Origin: an uncultured bacterium
Lineage (GTDB): Bacteria; Bacteroidota; Bacteroidia; Bacteroidales; Bacteroidaceae
NCBI GenBank assembly: GCA_905216025.1
Contig: CAJMSE010000017.1
Location: 1 to 64,000 of the forward strand
Direction of reading: 5' to 3'
DNA length: 64,000 nucleotides
Shown here: one piece after another, positions 48,936 to 58,669 of the stretch
Layout of the letters: each line of letters begins with the position of its first letter
How positions within the stretch are numbered: position 1 is the stretch's first letter
Notes under the pieces: generated by a model
The model's database searches: none
The model's input: the letters and a program-made list of their open reading frames with translations, nothing else
What the model was told of the DNA's origin: nothing
Made by a program: the position numbers and the translations under genes

Positions 48936-50182
48936 CTCGCAAGCGTTTCTTTTTTAGGATGGAATATCAAGGCAAACGAAACTCCTACCACAAGCGCATA
49001 AGCGGCAAAGGTATACCAGCAAGTCTGCCACTCAACAGAGCCTGAAATATCTGTATTGGCCGTGACAAACGCCTGAGCTGCAAACGAACCGACAGTGGCA
49101 CCGATACCGTTTGTCATCATCATGAACAGTCCCTGGGCACTTGAACGTATCGAAGAATCAGTCGTCTTATCAACAAATAAGGAACCGGAAATATTGAAGA
49201 AATCAAACGCTACTCCATATATTATCATCGACGCGACAAGCATCCACACACCGCTACCAGGATTACCCATGCCCAAGAATCCGAAACGGAACACCCATGC
49301 AAACATCGCTATGAGCATCACATTCTTTATTCCAAAGCGTTTCATAAAGAAAGGTATAAGTAGGATACAGCATGTCTCGCTTATCTGAGAAAGGGAATAA
49401 AGGATATTTGCATGCTGTACGCCGAAGGTTAAGGCGTACTCGGGAATAGACTTGAAACTCTCTATATAAGGCGTTGCAAATCCGTTGGTTATCTGAAGGC
49501 AGGCCCCGAGCAACGCTGAGAAAACGAAGAATACGGCCATCTCTTTCTGACGGAAAAGCCGGAAGGCCTTTAAGCCTAATGCCTCAACAAGGCTTTTCTG
49601 CTCTCCGTCTTTCACGACAGGACACTTGGGCAGCGTGAAGGTATACAAAAAAAGAACTATACTCAATATGCCGGAAGTGACAAACTGGTTCTGATTCGAC
49701 ATGAAACCGGTCATATCTACAAACCACATGGCACAGATGAAGCCTATTGTGCCGAACACTCTTATCGGCGGAAACTCCTTGATTGTATCCATTCCGGCCT
49801 TAATCAAAGCTGTATATGAAACCGAATTGGTCAATGCAAGGGTCGGCATATAGAACGCAACGCTTACAGAATAAAGTGAAAACAACACAGGGAACTGTGC
49901 CTCACTTCCGGTCTGAGCCCCATACCATGCGGCTGCTATCATAAAGATGCCGGCTGTAAGATGGCAAAGTCCAAGCAATCGCTGGGCCGGTATCCATCTG
50001 TCGGCTACAATTCCCATTATCGCCGGCATGAAAATAGAAACAATACCTTGCACCGCGAAGAAATAGCCTATCATCGAAGCCATGCCTATACGGCTGAGAT
50101 AAAGCCCCATACATGTCAAATAAGCTCCCCAAACGGCAAACTCAAGATAATTCAGAAGCGCCAAACGAATCTTTAAATTCAT
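48932..50182 (-). CDS. Nucleoside transporter of the NupG/XapB family
   Basis: A 416-residue inner-membrane protein with about twelve transmembrane helices (major facilitator superfamily, nucleoside:H+ symporter family). The N-terminus LLNYLEFAVWGAYLTCMGLYL and GIVADRWIPAQRLLGLCHL are typical. It would import nucleosides for the salvage enzymes elsewhere in the window (cytidine deaminase, nucleoside phosphorylase). It is 66 nt after the small 74-residue gene and overlaps the DUF151 gene. Confidence 0.9.
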   Translation of the reverse strand: MNLKIRLALLNYLEFAVWGAYLTCMGLYLSRIGMASMIGYFFAVQGIVSIFMPAIMGIVADRWIPAQRLLGLCHLTAGIFMIAAAWYGAQTGSEAQFPVLFSLYSVSVAFYMPTLALTNSVSYTALIKAGMDTIKEFPPIRVFGTIGFICAMWFVDMTGFMSNQNQFVTSGILSIVLFLYTFTLPKCPVVKDGEQKSLVEALGLKAFRLFRQKEMAVFFVFSALLGACLQITNGFATPYIESFKSIPEYALTFGVQHANILYSLSQISETCCILLIPFFMKRFGIKNVMLIAMFAWVFRFGFLGMGNPGSGVWMLVASMIIYGVAFDFFNISGSLFVDKTTDSSIRSSAQGLFMMMTNGIGATVGSFAAQAFVTANTDISGSVEWQTCWYTFAAYALVVGVSFALIFHPKKETLAR

Positions 50183-50248
50183 AATATCCCACTTTAAAAT
50201 TAAACTTCAAAATACAACTGATTAAACTTCAAATATGGCTAAGAGCCA

Positions 50249-50473
50249 TCACACGACCATCATTCCATTCATATATGCACGGAGCTCATGGTTTCCGTCA
50301 TAATCCAAAACCGCAGTTCCTCCAATCCACTCGACCATACCCTGTTCCTCTTCAAAATGATAATAACCTGTCACCACTCCTTCCTTAAGCTCTATTATGC
50401 ACATGTCGAACGTCTCTTTACCAAAGAGCAACTCGTGCACCGCTATCCGTTTTATCCTCTTATGTCCTGTCAT
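50249..50473 (-). CDS. Small conserved-looking protein, function unknown
   Basis: A 74-residue acidic protein without signal peptide or membrane helix (MTGHKRIKRIAVHELLFG at the start, then YYHFEEEQGMVEWIGG and YDGNHELRAYMNGMMVV). It starts 2 nt after the DUF4296 gene stop in the same direction, and codon use looks ordinary, so it is probably real. I do not recognise a family; the predicted fold is a small mostly beta domain. Confidence 0.65.
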   Translation of the reverse strand: MTGHKRIKRIAVHELLFGKETFDMCIIELKEGVVTGYYHFEEEQGMVEWIGGTAVLDYDGNHELRAYMNGMMVV

Positions 50474-50475
50474 TG

Positions 50476-51408
50476 CTACCTTTCTGTTTGACGTATCATC
50501 CTGCGCGAGAACATATTTGCATTGGCTTGCCCGTCTGACGGAATCGCCTCTGACTGAGAAACCGGCTTCATACTGTCCGTCTTCTCCGATGCGGTGACCG
50601 TGGTTTGAGATACGGTATCCCTTGAAACTTGCGGGTGGAACCTTATCAACTGTATCCCGTCTATAAACATCAGCTTTTGGGTCATTGACTCATCGTTACC
50701 TTGATTGAGACAGATGAAACCATCAATACGCTTTATATCATTCCTTGCATTACCGGGAATACGCATCTGTGAATGACCGGACACTGATATATGGCTGGAA
50801 AACGAAGATATGCTGTCATTATCATAAGTCACCGCCATATACATAACAGCATCCTTGGTGCCATTCTGATAGACAAATGCAGAGATGAAATTGAACATGA
50901 ATGAGTCGCCGCGCCGGAAGGTTGTATCTGCCTCAACGGTAAATGTATATTTATTATAAGGAGGTACAGGCAGCAAGACCTTCGATGATGCATTGCGCCA
51001 TATATTAGCCGTATCGCCATCTGCAGTAAGAAGAGAATACCTACCCATCTCACCGGCAGACGCGCCCAGCCTCACCGCTTCAGCTTCCATCCTGCTCTCA
51101 ACCTTGGAATAAATCTCATTGAATGTCTTTGCGTGGGTATAATAATAGACTAACGACGAATCAAACTCAGCCTCAGTCACACCGTATTTCTTCAGTACAG
51201 CCAGATATAAAAGGTGTTTATTGAATGACGATGAGCCGGTCTCAGTTTCCTGATTGGCGATAGACTGCACCAGATGGTAATCGTATAATATATCTTCCAT
51301 CTCGTCCGGCTGGATATATTCACTGGGCACCTGAGGCTTACAGGAGACTATCAGCATCGTACTGACAACTCCGGCAAACATGCACCATACTCTACTTATC
51401 ATCTTCAT
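50476..51408 (-). CDS. DUF4296 domain lipoprotein
   Basis: A 310-residue predicted lipoprotein: signal MKMISRVWCMFAGVVSTMLIVSC with Cys at 23, then IQPDEMEDILYDYHLVQS, the helical DUF4296 region (about 30-115). The C-terminal part is low-complexity with Thr/Ser. Function unknown. It follows lspA, the enzyme that would mature it, an arrangement common in Bacteroidetes. A GTG start overlapping the lspA stop is possible but would put 12 polar residues before the signal; the ATG at 51408 is preferred. Confidence 0.82.
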   Translation of the reverse strand: MKMISRVWCMFAGVVSTMLIVSCKPQVPSEYIQPDEMEDILYDYHLVQSIANQETETGSSSFNKHLLYLAVLKKYGVTEAEFDSSLVYYYTHAKTFNEIYSKVESRMEAEAVRLGASAGEMGRYSLLTADGDTANIWRNASSKVLLPVPPYNKYTFTVEADTTFRRGDSFMFNFISAFVYQNGTKDAVMYMAVTYDNDSISSFSSHISVSGHSQMRIPGNARNDIKRIDGFICLNQGNDESMTQKLMFIDGIQLIRFHPQVSRDTVSQTTVTASEKTDSMKPVSQSEAIPSDGQANANMFSRRMIRQTER

Positions 51409-51440
51409 AATTGCTGTTATCACTTCCCGAACGTATCCGT

Positions 51441-52076
51441 TCACTTCTTGAATGCTATTGTCAGATTACTAATCTCCTTGCGATAGAACAATATCAATAA
51501 CGCAAAGCCGACACTGATACTTGCATCAGCAAAATTAAAGATTGGACTGAAAAAGATAAATTCATTGCCTCCTACCCATGGAACCCACTCCGGCCATGTA
51601 GTTACGATAAGGGGAAAGTAAAACATATCCACGACTTTCCCCATCAGGAAAGGTGCATATCCGGTTCCAAAAGGAACGAAATAGGATGTATAATACTCTG
51701 ACGATGCATTAAAAATCTGACCGTAGAAAAGGCAATCCACGACATTGCCGACAGCTCCGGCTATCACCATGGAAAGGCATATTATATACCCGAGCTTCGC
51801 TTTCCGGCATATCTCAAGATACAAATAATACCCTATTCCACCGATTGCAATGATGCGGAATATGGATAAAGCAACCTTACTGCCTATCTCCATTCCGTAA
51901 GCCATGCCGTTATTCTCAATGAAACAAATCTTGAACCACGAGGTCACAGATATGGTTTCATGAAGGGTCATGTTTGTCTTGACCCATATCTTAATTGCCT
52001 GATCTATTAAAAGAATGGCTATAACAATAAGCATAGCCATTCTTCCTCTTGTTAATACATCGGTTATCCGCCTCAT
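51441..52076 (-). CDS. lspA: Lipoprotein signal peptidase (signal peptidase II)
   Basis: Membrane aspartyl peptidase cleaving prolipoproteins before the lipid-modified Cys. The 211-residue protein has four transmembrane helices. The catalytic aspartates are Asp114 (AGAVGNVVD) and Asp184 (FNFADASISVG). A roughly 45-residue insert between them makes it longer than the usual ~165, as in other Bacteroidetes. It sits between the DksA-like gene (4-nt overlap) and a DUF4296 lipoprotein. Confidence 0.95.
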   Translation of the reverse strand: MRRITDVLTRGRMAMLIVIAILLIDQAIKIWVKTNMTLHETISVTSWFKICFIENNGMAYGMEIGSKVALSIFRIIAIGGIGYYLYLEICRKAKLGYIICLSMVIAGAVGNVVDCLFYGQIFNASSEYYTSYFVPFGTGYAPFLMGKVVDMFYFPLIVTTWPEWVPWVGGNEFIFFSPIFNFADASISVGFALLILFYRKEISNLTIAFKK

Positions 52077-52453
52077 TTTTTCCTGTTCTGCTTAGACTCA
52101 ACACTTAATGTTGCATGCGGCACAGCACGCAAGCGTTCTTTCGGAATGAGCTTCCCTGTGATGCGGTCTATGCCATAAGTCTTATTCTTTATGCGTATAA
52201 GAGCTGCTTCCAAGCCATTTATAAACTTCTGCTGACGGCTTGCCAGCTGTATCAGTTCTTCCTTACTCTGAGTCGCACTACCCTCTTCCAGTATCTTATA
52301 TGTAGGGGAAGTGTCTTCCACATCATTGCCGTCCTGATTCATCAGCACCTTCATCATCTGATCATAATCACGCTTGGCAAGTGCCAACTTCTCATTAATA
52401 ATAACGCGGAACTCTTCAAGTTCATCCTCATTATAATGTGTTTTCTCTGTCAT
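52073..52453 (-). CDS. TraR/DksA-family regulator lacking zinc-finger cysteines
   Basis: A 126-residue protein with the DksA-type N-terminal coiled coil (about 10-95) and a C-terminal segment YGIDRITGKLIPKERLRAVPHATLS that corresponds to the zinc-finger region. It contains no cysteine at all, whereas classical DksA has four. In Bacteroidetes relatives as I remember them, the Asp of GIDR is often Cys. It probably still binds RNA polymerase through the coiled coil. Position between ileS and lspA is conserved in the phylum. Confidence 0.85.
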   Translation of the reverse strand: MTEKTHYNEDELEEFRVIINEKLALAKRDYDQMMKVLMNQDGNDVEDTSPTYKILEEGSATQSKEELIQLASRQQKFINGLEAALIRIKNKTYGIDRITGKLIPKERLRAVPHATLSVESKQNRKK

Positions 52454-52473
52454 AGCAAAACATGTTTAAGTTA

Positions 52474-55400
52474 TTAGTTCTTATTTATCAATATATTCAC
52501 TTTGCTCGTACCAAGCTCCATCTCCGGTCCGGCATTCTCATTGACTTCTATAGAATCTGCCAAGACCTGGCTCTTGATATACTCGGAGTATTCATTGACT
52601 GCATTAACAACACGCTCCGACGGAGATACGGCTACATTGATCCGGTCTGTTATCTCCAGCCCTGAATCCTTACGCATATTCTGTATGCGGTTAATAAGTT
52701 CACGGGCAATTCCTTCATTGAGCAGTTCCTCCGTCAGTTCAACTTCAAGAGCGACAGTTAGGTTACCTTCATTGCTTACCAGCCATCCAGGAATATCCTC
52801 GCTGATAATATCCACATCAGTAGCTTCAACCACAAGATTCTTGCCTTCTACCTCTATGGTTATTGAGCCGTTTCTTTCCAGTTCGGCAATATCAGCCTGA
52901 GAAAGCTCTGCCATTGATGCGGCAACGCCCTTCATCATGGTTCCGAATTTCTTGCCCATCACCCTGAAATTGCACTTCACTTTCTTCACAAGGATTCCCG
53001 AACCTTCAGCAAACTTCAGTTCCTTAACATTCACTTCATTCAGTATCAGGTCCTTTACAGACTCTATACATTCCCTCTGATTATCATCCACGGCAGGAAT
53101 CATAATCATCTGCAACGGTTGGCGGACCTTGATATTAACTTTCCGGCGCAATGCCAATACCATGGAAGTCATCTTTTGGGCAATGCTCATACGCTGCTCA
53201 AGACTCTTGTCTATGTATCTCGCATCTGCCTCGGGATACGAAGACAGATGTACAGAACATACGTTGTCACGGCCTGTTACGCTTATCAAATCAAGGTAAA
53301 GCCTGTCTGCATAGAACGGAGAGAACGGTGCCAGAAGCTTGGCGACAGTCTCAAGACAAGTATACAAGGTCTGATAAGCCGACAGTTTGTCCATGCTCAT
53401 CTCCTTACCCCAAAAGCGTTTACGGTTCAAACGCACATACCAGTTGGACAAATCGTCATTTACGAACGACTCTATCAAACGACCGGCACGTGTCGGGTCA
53501 TAGCCGTTAAGTTCCTTATCGACATTCTCTATCAGCGAATGGAGCACCGATAAAATCCACCGGTCTATTTCAGGACGTTCCTCAACAGGAACTTCCGGCT
53601 GCGAATAGTCAAAGCCGTCGACATTTGCATACAGGCTAAAGAACGAGTAAGTATTATATAATGTGCCGAAGAATTTGCGGCGGACCTCATCCACTCCCTC
53701 CGGATCGAACTTCAGATTATCCCATGGTTCCGAGTTGGTCATCATGTAGAAACGAACCGGATCTGCGCCAAACTTATCCATCATCTCAAACGGATCCGTC
53801 ACGTTGCCCACGTGCTTGCTCATCTTGTTGCCCTTAGCATCAAGCACAAGACCTGATGAAATGACATTCTTGAACGCGACAGAGTCGAACACCATCGTTG
53901 CTATTGCATGTAAAGTAAAGAACCATCCGCGAGTTTGGTCGACACCTTCATTGATAAAATCGGCAGGGAAAGCCAATCTGTCGTCAATCAGTTCCTTATT
54001 CTCAAACGGGTAATGAATCTGTGCATAGGGCATTGCACCCGAATCAAACCATACATCAATGAGATCGGTCTCACGCTTCATAGGCTTTCCGGAATCACTG
54101 ACGAGGATGATATCATCGACATAAGGACGGTGCATATCTATTTTATCATAGTTCTCTGATGAATAATCTCCCGGGACAAAACCTTTATCTTTCAACGGGT
54201 TTGACGGCATAAATCCTGCTGCTATAGACTTCTCTATCTCATCATAGAGCTCTTGCAAGCTACCGATGCACTTCTCACCGTTATCATCATCGCGCCATAT
54301 AGGAAGCGGAGTTCCCCAGAAACGTGAACGTGAAAGGTTCCAGTCGTTCAGGTTCTCGAGCCAGTTTCCGAACCGCCCGCTACCTGTCGACTCAGGCTGC
54401 CAGTTGATAGTCTTGTTCAGTTCGGCCATCCTCTCCTTCTTCGCAGTCGAGCGGATAAACCAACTGTCAAGCGGATAATACAGTACAGGTTTGTCCGTAC
54501 GCCAGCAATGAGGATAGTTATGCACATGCTTCTCTATCTTCAAGGCCGATCCCTCCTGCTTCATTTCCATGCAAATAACGATATTCAGGTCTTCAGCCTT
54601 ATTGGCGGCAGCCTCATCATACTTACCGTTCTTGCTGAATTCCGGCTTGTATGCGTTCTTCACGAAGTCGCCGGCATGACGCGCATAGGCATCAGCATCA
54701 ACGCAAGCAGCAAGGAAATTATCGTCAAGCTCGTCCTGAAGATAGTACTTTCCTTCAAGATCTACCATCGGCCGAGTCTCGCCTTTCTTGTTTATAAGGA
54801 ATAGAGAAGGTATCTCTGCTGCATTTGCCACCTTTGCATCATCAGCTCCAAACGTTGGAGCTATATGCACAATACCGGTGCCATCCTCTGTGGTCACATA
54901 ATCACCTGGGATGACACGGAATGCACAATCAGCCAATTCGACGAAGCGTTCCTTGCCGCCCTCGCTTTCAAAAACCTTCTCAGGATGCACTTCCGCATAC
55001 CTGTCGGCAAAAGCCGGAACGGTTGCGTTCAACTTGCCGCATGGCTTCACCCACGGCATCAGCTGCTTGTAGTGGATTCCTACAAGGTCCGTACCTATGT
55101 ATTCACCTACTATTTCATAAGGAACGACTTTATCTCCGGGCTTATAGCTGTCAAGCGCTAATCCCTTGCCCTCCGGTTTGAAATATGCATCAAGCCTCGC
55201 CTCTGCCAGTACAACGGTTATCGGCTGTCCGTTATAAGGATTATATGTCCTTACCGCCACATATTTAATATTAGGGCCGACACAAAGCGCTGTGTTCGAC
55301 GGCAGCGTCCAAGGTGTCGTTGTCCATGCGGCAAAATAAACCTCACCCCAACCTGTCCATTCCTGCTTAGGTTCGGAAATCTTGAACAAAGCCGTGGCAG

Positions 55401-56040
55401 TTGTGTCTTTCACATCCCTGTAACAGCCAGGCTGGTTCAGCTCATGCGAGCTAAGACCTGTTCCGGCTGCAGGCGAATAGGGCTGGATGGTATATCCCTT
55501 ATAAAGCAGTCCCTTCTGATAGAGCTGCTTGAGCAGCCACCATAAAGTCTCGATATACTTGTTGTCGTATGTTATATAAGGATGGTCAAGGTCCACGAAA
55601 TATCCCATTTCCTCAGTCAGCTTCCGCCATTCCGCAGTGAATTTCATCACGTTCTCACGGCATTTCCTATTATAGTCGCCCACCGAGATGTACTTATCCG
55701 AAGCCTTGTTGTCTATATCCGCTTTCGTTATACCGAGCTCTTTCTCCACTCCAAGCTCCACGGGAAGACCGTGTGTGTCCCATCCAGCCTTACGGTGAAC
55801 CTGAAAGCCCTTCATTGTCTTATATCTGTTGAACGTATCTTTTATAGAACGGGCCAGCACATGGTGTATGCCTGGATGTCCGTTGGCCGATGGAGGGCCT
55901 TCGAAGAATACGAACTGAGGGCATCCCTCGCGCTCATCTACCGATTTATGAAAGACATCGTCCTTCTCCCACGCCTTCAATACGTCACTGTTTACCTGTG
56001 TAAGATTCAAACCGCCATACTCGGCGAATTTTTTTGCCAT
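52474..56040 (-). CDS. ileS: Isoleucine-tRNA ligase
   Basis: Class I synthetase charging tRNA-Ile. The 1188-residue protein has the HIGH-like motif GPPSANGHPGIHH (near residue 49), a large editing (CP1) domain (about 200-500; TTTPWTLPSN), and the KMSKS-like motif GNKMSKHVGN (near 742). The long C-terminal region, without cysteine-rich zinc knuckles, is typical of the eukaryote-like bacterial IleRS type common in Bacteroidetes; such forms are often mupirocin-insensitive (family knowledge). It begins a twelve-gene minus-strand run and has a perfect promoter. Confidence 0.97.
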   Translation of the reverse strand: MAKKFAEYGGLNLTQVNSDVLKAWEKDDVFHKSVDEREGCPQFVFFEGPPSANGHPGIHHVLARSIKDTFNRYKTMKGFQVHRKAGWDTHGLPVELGVEKELGITKADIDNKASDKYISVGDYNRKCRENVMKFTAEWRKLTEEMGYFVDLDHPYITYDNKYIETLWWLLKQLYQKGLLYKGYTIQPYSPAAGTGLSSHELNQPGCYRDVKDTTATALFKISEPKQEWTGWGEVYFAAWTTTPWTLPSNTALCVGPNIKYVAVRTYNPYNGQPITVVLAEARLDAYFKPEGKGLALDSYKPGDKVVPYEIVGEYIGTDLVGIHYKQLMPWVKPCGKLNATVPAFADRYAEVHPEKVFESEGGKERFVELADCAFRVIPGDYVTTEDGTGIVHIAPTFGADDAKVANAAEIPSLFLINKKGETRPMVDLEGKYYLQDELDDNFLAACVDADAYARHAGDFVKNAYKPEFSKNGKYDEAAANKAEDLNIVICMEMKQEGSALKIEKHVHNYPHCWRTDKPVLYYPLDSWFIRSTAKKERMAELNKTINWQPESTGSGRFGNWLENLNDWNLSRSRFWGTPLPIWRDDDNGEKCIGSLQELYDEIEKSIAAGFMPSNPLKDKGFVPGDYSSENYDKIDMHRPYVDDIILVSDSGKPMKRETDLIDVWFDSGAMPYAQIHYPFENKELIDDRLAFPADFINEGVDQTRGWFFTLHAIATMVFDSVAFKNVISSGLVLDAKGNKMSKHVGNVTDPFEMMDKFGADPVRFYMMTNSEPWDNLKFDPEGVDEVRRKFFGTLYNTYSFFSLYANVDGFDYSQPEVPVEERPEIDRWILSVLHSLIENVDKELNGYDPTRAGRLIESFVNDDLSNWYVRLNRKRFWGKEMSMDKLSAYQTLYTCLETVAKLLAPFSPFYADRLYLDLISVTGRDNVCSVHLSSYPEADARYIDKSLEQRMSIAQKMTSMVLALRRKVNIKVRQPLQMIMIPAVDDNQRECIESVKDLILNEVNVKELKFAEGSGILVKKVKCNFRVMGKKFGTMMKGVAASMAELSQADIAELERNGSITIEVEGKNLVVEATDVDIISEDIPGWLVSNEGNLTVALEVELTEELLNEGIARELINRIQNMRKDSGLEITDRINVAVSPSERVVNAVNEYSEYIKSQVLADSIEVNENAGPEMELGTSKVNILINKN

Positions 56041-56076
56041 ATCAGTCGTTATTTATTTACCTTATATTATAGTTCG

Positions 56077-56107
56077 CAAAGGTAATGCTTTTTTTTAAGG
56101 AGACAAA
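56077..56107 (-). promoter_or_regulatory. Bacteroidetes-type promoter of the ileS run
   Basis: TTTG (56107-56104), 19 nt, TACCTTTG (56084-56077) on the minus strand, 37 nt before the ileS ATG. Confidence 0.87.
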
Positions 56108-56148
56108 ATAAATAATTTTTTTTAAGAATATAGTGATATTCTTGTATA

Positions 56149-56832
56149 TCATCCGTTCCTCATCTGCCGCAGCAGTTCCTTTTGGTGCTCTGAAAGCTTT
56201 GTCGGGAGTTTTACATTATATGTGATTATCAAATCGCCGTTCTGACCGTTCCCGAGACTATATCCTTTTCCTCTGACTCTCACCTTTGTACCGTTCTGAG
56301 TCTCGGGCTTTACCTTAAGACGGATTCTTGTCCCGTTGCCGATCTGTACCACAATCTCTCCTCCGAGCATAGCCGTATACAAATCTATGTCTACCACAGC
56401 GTTCATCTCTCCGACACCGGCATCAGCCCCGGCGAATCCCGGCCCGGCACTGCCACGCTTTCCTGATGAGCCAAACAATTGCTCAAAGAAAGAGCTGAAA
56501 CCGCCGCCGGCTCCAGAAAAGCCGGAGAAATCAAAGCCGTCAAAAGAGGCTCCACCACCGGAGAAGCCATGGCTATCGCTTCCGCCACCTGCATTAAACA
56601 TGTCGGCATTGCGCCACTGCTCGCCATACCGGTCATACTTGCTCCTCTTCTCAGGATCACCGATAACCTCGTATGCCTCGCTCAGCGCCTGAAACTTTGC
56701 CTTAGCCTTAGGGTCATCAGGGTGCAAGTCTGGATGAAACTGCTTTGCACGCTTCAGATATGCACGCTTTACATCCTTTTGCGGAATACTGCGGTCCACT
56801 CCCAAAATCTTATAATAGTCTACAAATGCCAT
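56149..56832 (-). CDS. J-domain co-chaperone (DnaJ/CbpA-like)
   Basis: A 227-residue protein. The J domain (residues 1-68) has the HPD motif (QFHPDLHPDD). A Gly/Ser/Phe-rich linker (about 75-120) and a single substrate-binding beta domain (about 135-215) follow; the zinc-finger region of DnaJ is absent. It is shorter than CbpA (about 300) because the second beta domain is missing, a form common in Bacteroidetes. It stimulates DnaK ATPase. It is divergent from the 5'-nucleotidase gene. Confidence 0.9.
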   Translation of the reverse strand: MAFVDYYKILGVDRSIPQKDVKRAYLKRAKQFHPDLHPDDPKAKAKFQALSEAYEVIGDPEKRSKYDRYGEQWRNADMFNAGGGSDSHGFSGGGASFDGFDFSGFSGAGGGFSSFFEQLFGSSGKRGSAGPGFAGADAGVGEMNAVVDIDLYTAMLGGEIVVQIGNGTRIRLKVKPETQNGTKVRVRGKGYSLGNGQNGDLIITYNVKLPTKLSEHQKELLRQMRNG

Positions 56833-56935
56833 AATTCCTTATTTATTATTTATGATGGAATCAGCAAAAAACATGCCTGCGATATCTTTTAAAACGATAT
56901 TTTTTACTATTTTTGCTTGCAAAAAGCAACGGAAC

Positions 56936-58669
56936 ATGAAAAGACTGATATTTTTTTGCATGATGGCTATGGCCTTTACACCAGCGACTATGGCAGAGAA
57001 AAAGAACATAAGAATAAAGATTGTAGAGACAAGCGATGTACACGGATGCTTCTTCCCGTACGACTTTATAGAGCGGAAAGCCAAAGACGGTACGATGGCA
57101 CGTATCAGCTCCTATGTCAAGAAGCTACGCGGACAATACGGCGACAACCTTATCCTGATAGACAACGGAGACATATTGCAGGGACAGCCCACCTGCTATT
57201 ATTCCAACTATATCGCAAGCAACCGGCCTAACATCGCCGCAGAAGTAGTGAACTACATGGGATATGATGCCCAGACCTTCGGCAACCACGACGTTGAGAC
57301 AGGACATGCCGTATACGACAAATGGATCGGCGAGGTAAAATGTCCTGTAATTGCGGCAAACATCATAAACACTGAGACAGGAAAGCCATACGTCAAGCCT
57401 TATATAATAATAAATAAGGAGGGCGTCAAGGTTGCCGTTCTCGGCATGCTGACCCCTGCCATCCCCAACTGGCTCGCCCCGAGCCTATGGAGCGGGATGC
57501 GTTTCGAGAACCTGAAAAAATCCGCCGGATACTGGATAGACCACCTGAAGGCCAACGAACGTCCTGATATCATCGTCGGACTGTTCCACAGCGGATGGGA
57601 AGGCGGCATAAAGACAGAAGCCTACAATGAAGACGAGACAAGGGACATTGCTGCTGAAATTCCCGGCTTCGACATCATTTTCTTCGGACACGACCATAGG
57701 CAAAGAGCCGAAACGATAACCGGCAAGTCCGGCTGTAAGGTCCTGTGCCTCGACCCTTCATGCAATGCTGTGATGGTCGGAGAGGCTACCATAGACATTG
57801 TGACCGAGAACGGCACGATTATAAGCAAGGACGTCACCGGCAAGATACAGGATATAAGGAATGAAGATGTCGACGAAGACTTCATCAGACATTTCCAGGC
57901 AGACATTGACAGCATAGAGAACTATGTGAACCACCCTATCACCGAGTTCACCGAGACCATACACTCCAAGGACTGTTTCTTCGGCAGTTCCCCGTTTACA
58001 GACCTCATTCATAACCTGCAGATACAGATAACAGGCGCCGACCTGTCATTCTGCGCTCCACTGTCGTTCAACATGCACATAAGCAAGGGCCCTATCCGGG
58101 TCTGCGACATGTTCAAGCTCTGCAAATATGAGAATAACATTTACGTGCTGAACATGACCGGAGAGGAAATCCATAAATATCTCGAGATGAGCTATGCCCT
58201 ATGGGTGAACACCATGAAAAGCCCGGAAGACCACATCATGCTGCTTGAAGAAGACAACAAGAGCGATATGCAGAAGTATGGTTTCAAGAACATGACGTTC
58301 AACTTCGACAGCGCCGCTGGCATAGACTATGATGTAGATGTCACAAAGCCGGCAGGCAGCAAGGTGCGCATCCACGGCTTCAGCAACGGACAACCGTTTG
58401 ACGAAAAGAAGTGGTACAGGGTGGTTATGAACAGCTACAGAGGCAACGGCGGCGGCGAACTGCTCATCAAAGGAGCCGGAATACCCAAGGATTCATTGGA
58501 CGGAAGAACCATATATAAGAGCACCGGAGACCAGCGGATGCTCATCATGAAGGAACTCGGGAAAATGTCTAAGGTACACCCCAAGGCAAACAACAACTGG
58601 AGGTTCGTGCCCGAGGAATGGGCTGCTCCGGCAATAAAGAGAGACAAGGAACTAATATTCGGCAAATGA
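56936..58669 (+). CDS. Exported bifunctional metallophosphatase/5'-nucleotidase
   Basis: Predicted periplasmic enzyme hydrolysing nucleotides or 2',3'-cyclic nucleotides. The 577-residue protein has a signal peptide (MKRLIFFCMMAMAFTPATMA). Metal-site motifs are VETSDVHGCFFPYD, LIDNGDILQG, TFGNHDVE, and IFFGHDHR, with the C-terminal substrate-binding domain after residue ~350. ATG 56936 is chosen because a TATTTTTG -7 element at 56908-56915 lies inside the longer frame. Its stop overlaps the nudC start (ATGA). Confidence 0.92.
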   Translation: MKRLIFFCMMAMAFTPATMAEKKNIRIKIVETSDVHGCFFPYDFIERKAKDGTMARISSYVKKLRGQYGDNLILIDNGDILQGQPTCYYSNYIASNRPNIAAEVVNYMGYDAQTFGNHDVETGHAVYDKWIGEVKCPVIAANIINTETGKPYVKPYIIINKEGVKVAVLGMLTPAIPNWLAPSLWSGMRFENLKKSAGYWIDHLKANERPDIIVGLFHSGWEGGIKTEAYNEDETRDIAAEIPGFDIIFFGHDHRQRAETITGKSGCKVLCLDPSCNAVMVGEATIDIVTENGTIISKDVTGKIQDIRNEDVDEDFIRHFQADIDSIENYVNHPITEFTETIHSKDCFFGSSPFTDLIHNLQIQITGADLSFCAPLSFNMHISKGPIRVCDMFKLCKYENNIYVLNMTGEEIHKYLEMSYALWVNTMKSPEDHIMLLEEDNKSDMQKYGFKNMTFNFDSAAGIDYDVDVTKPAGSKVRIHGFSNGQPFDEKKWYRVVMNSYRGNGGGELLIKGAGIPKDSLDGRTIYKSTGDQRMLIMKELGKMSKVHPKANNNWRFVPEEWAAPAIKRDKELIFGK

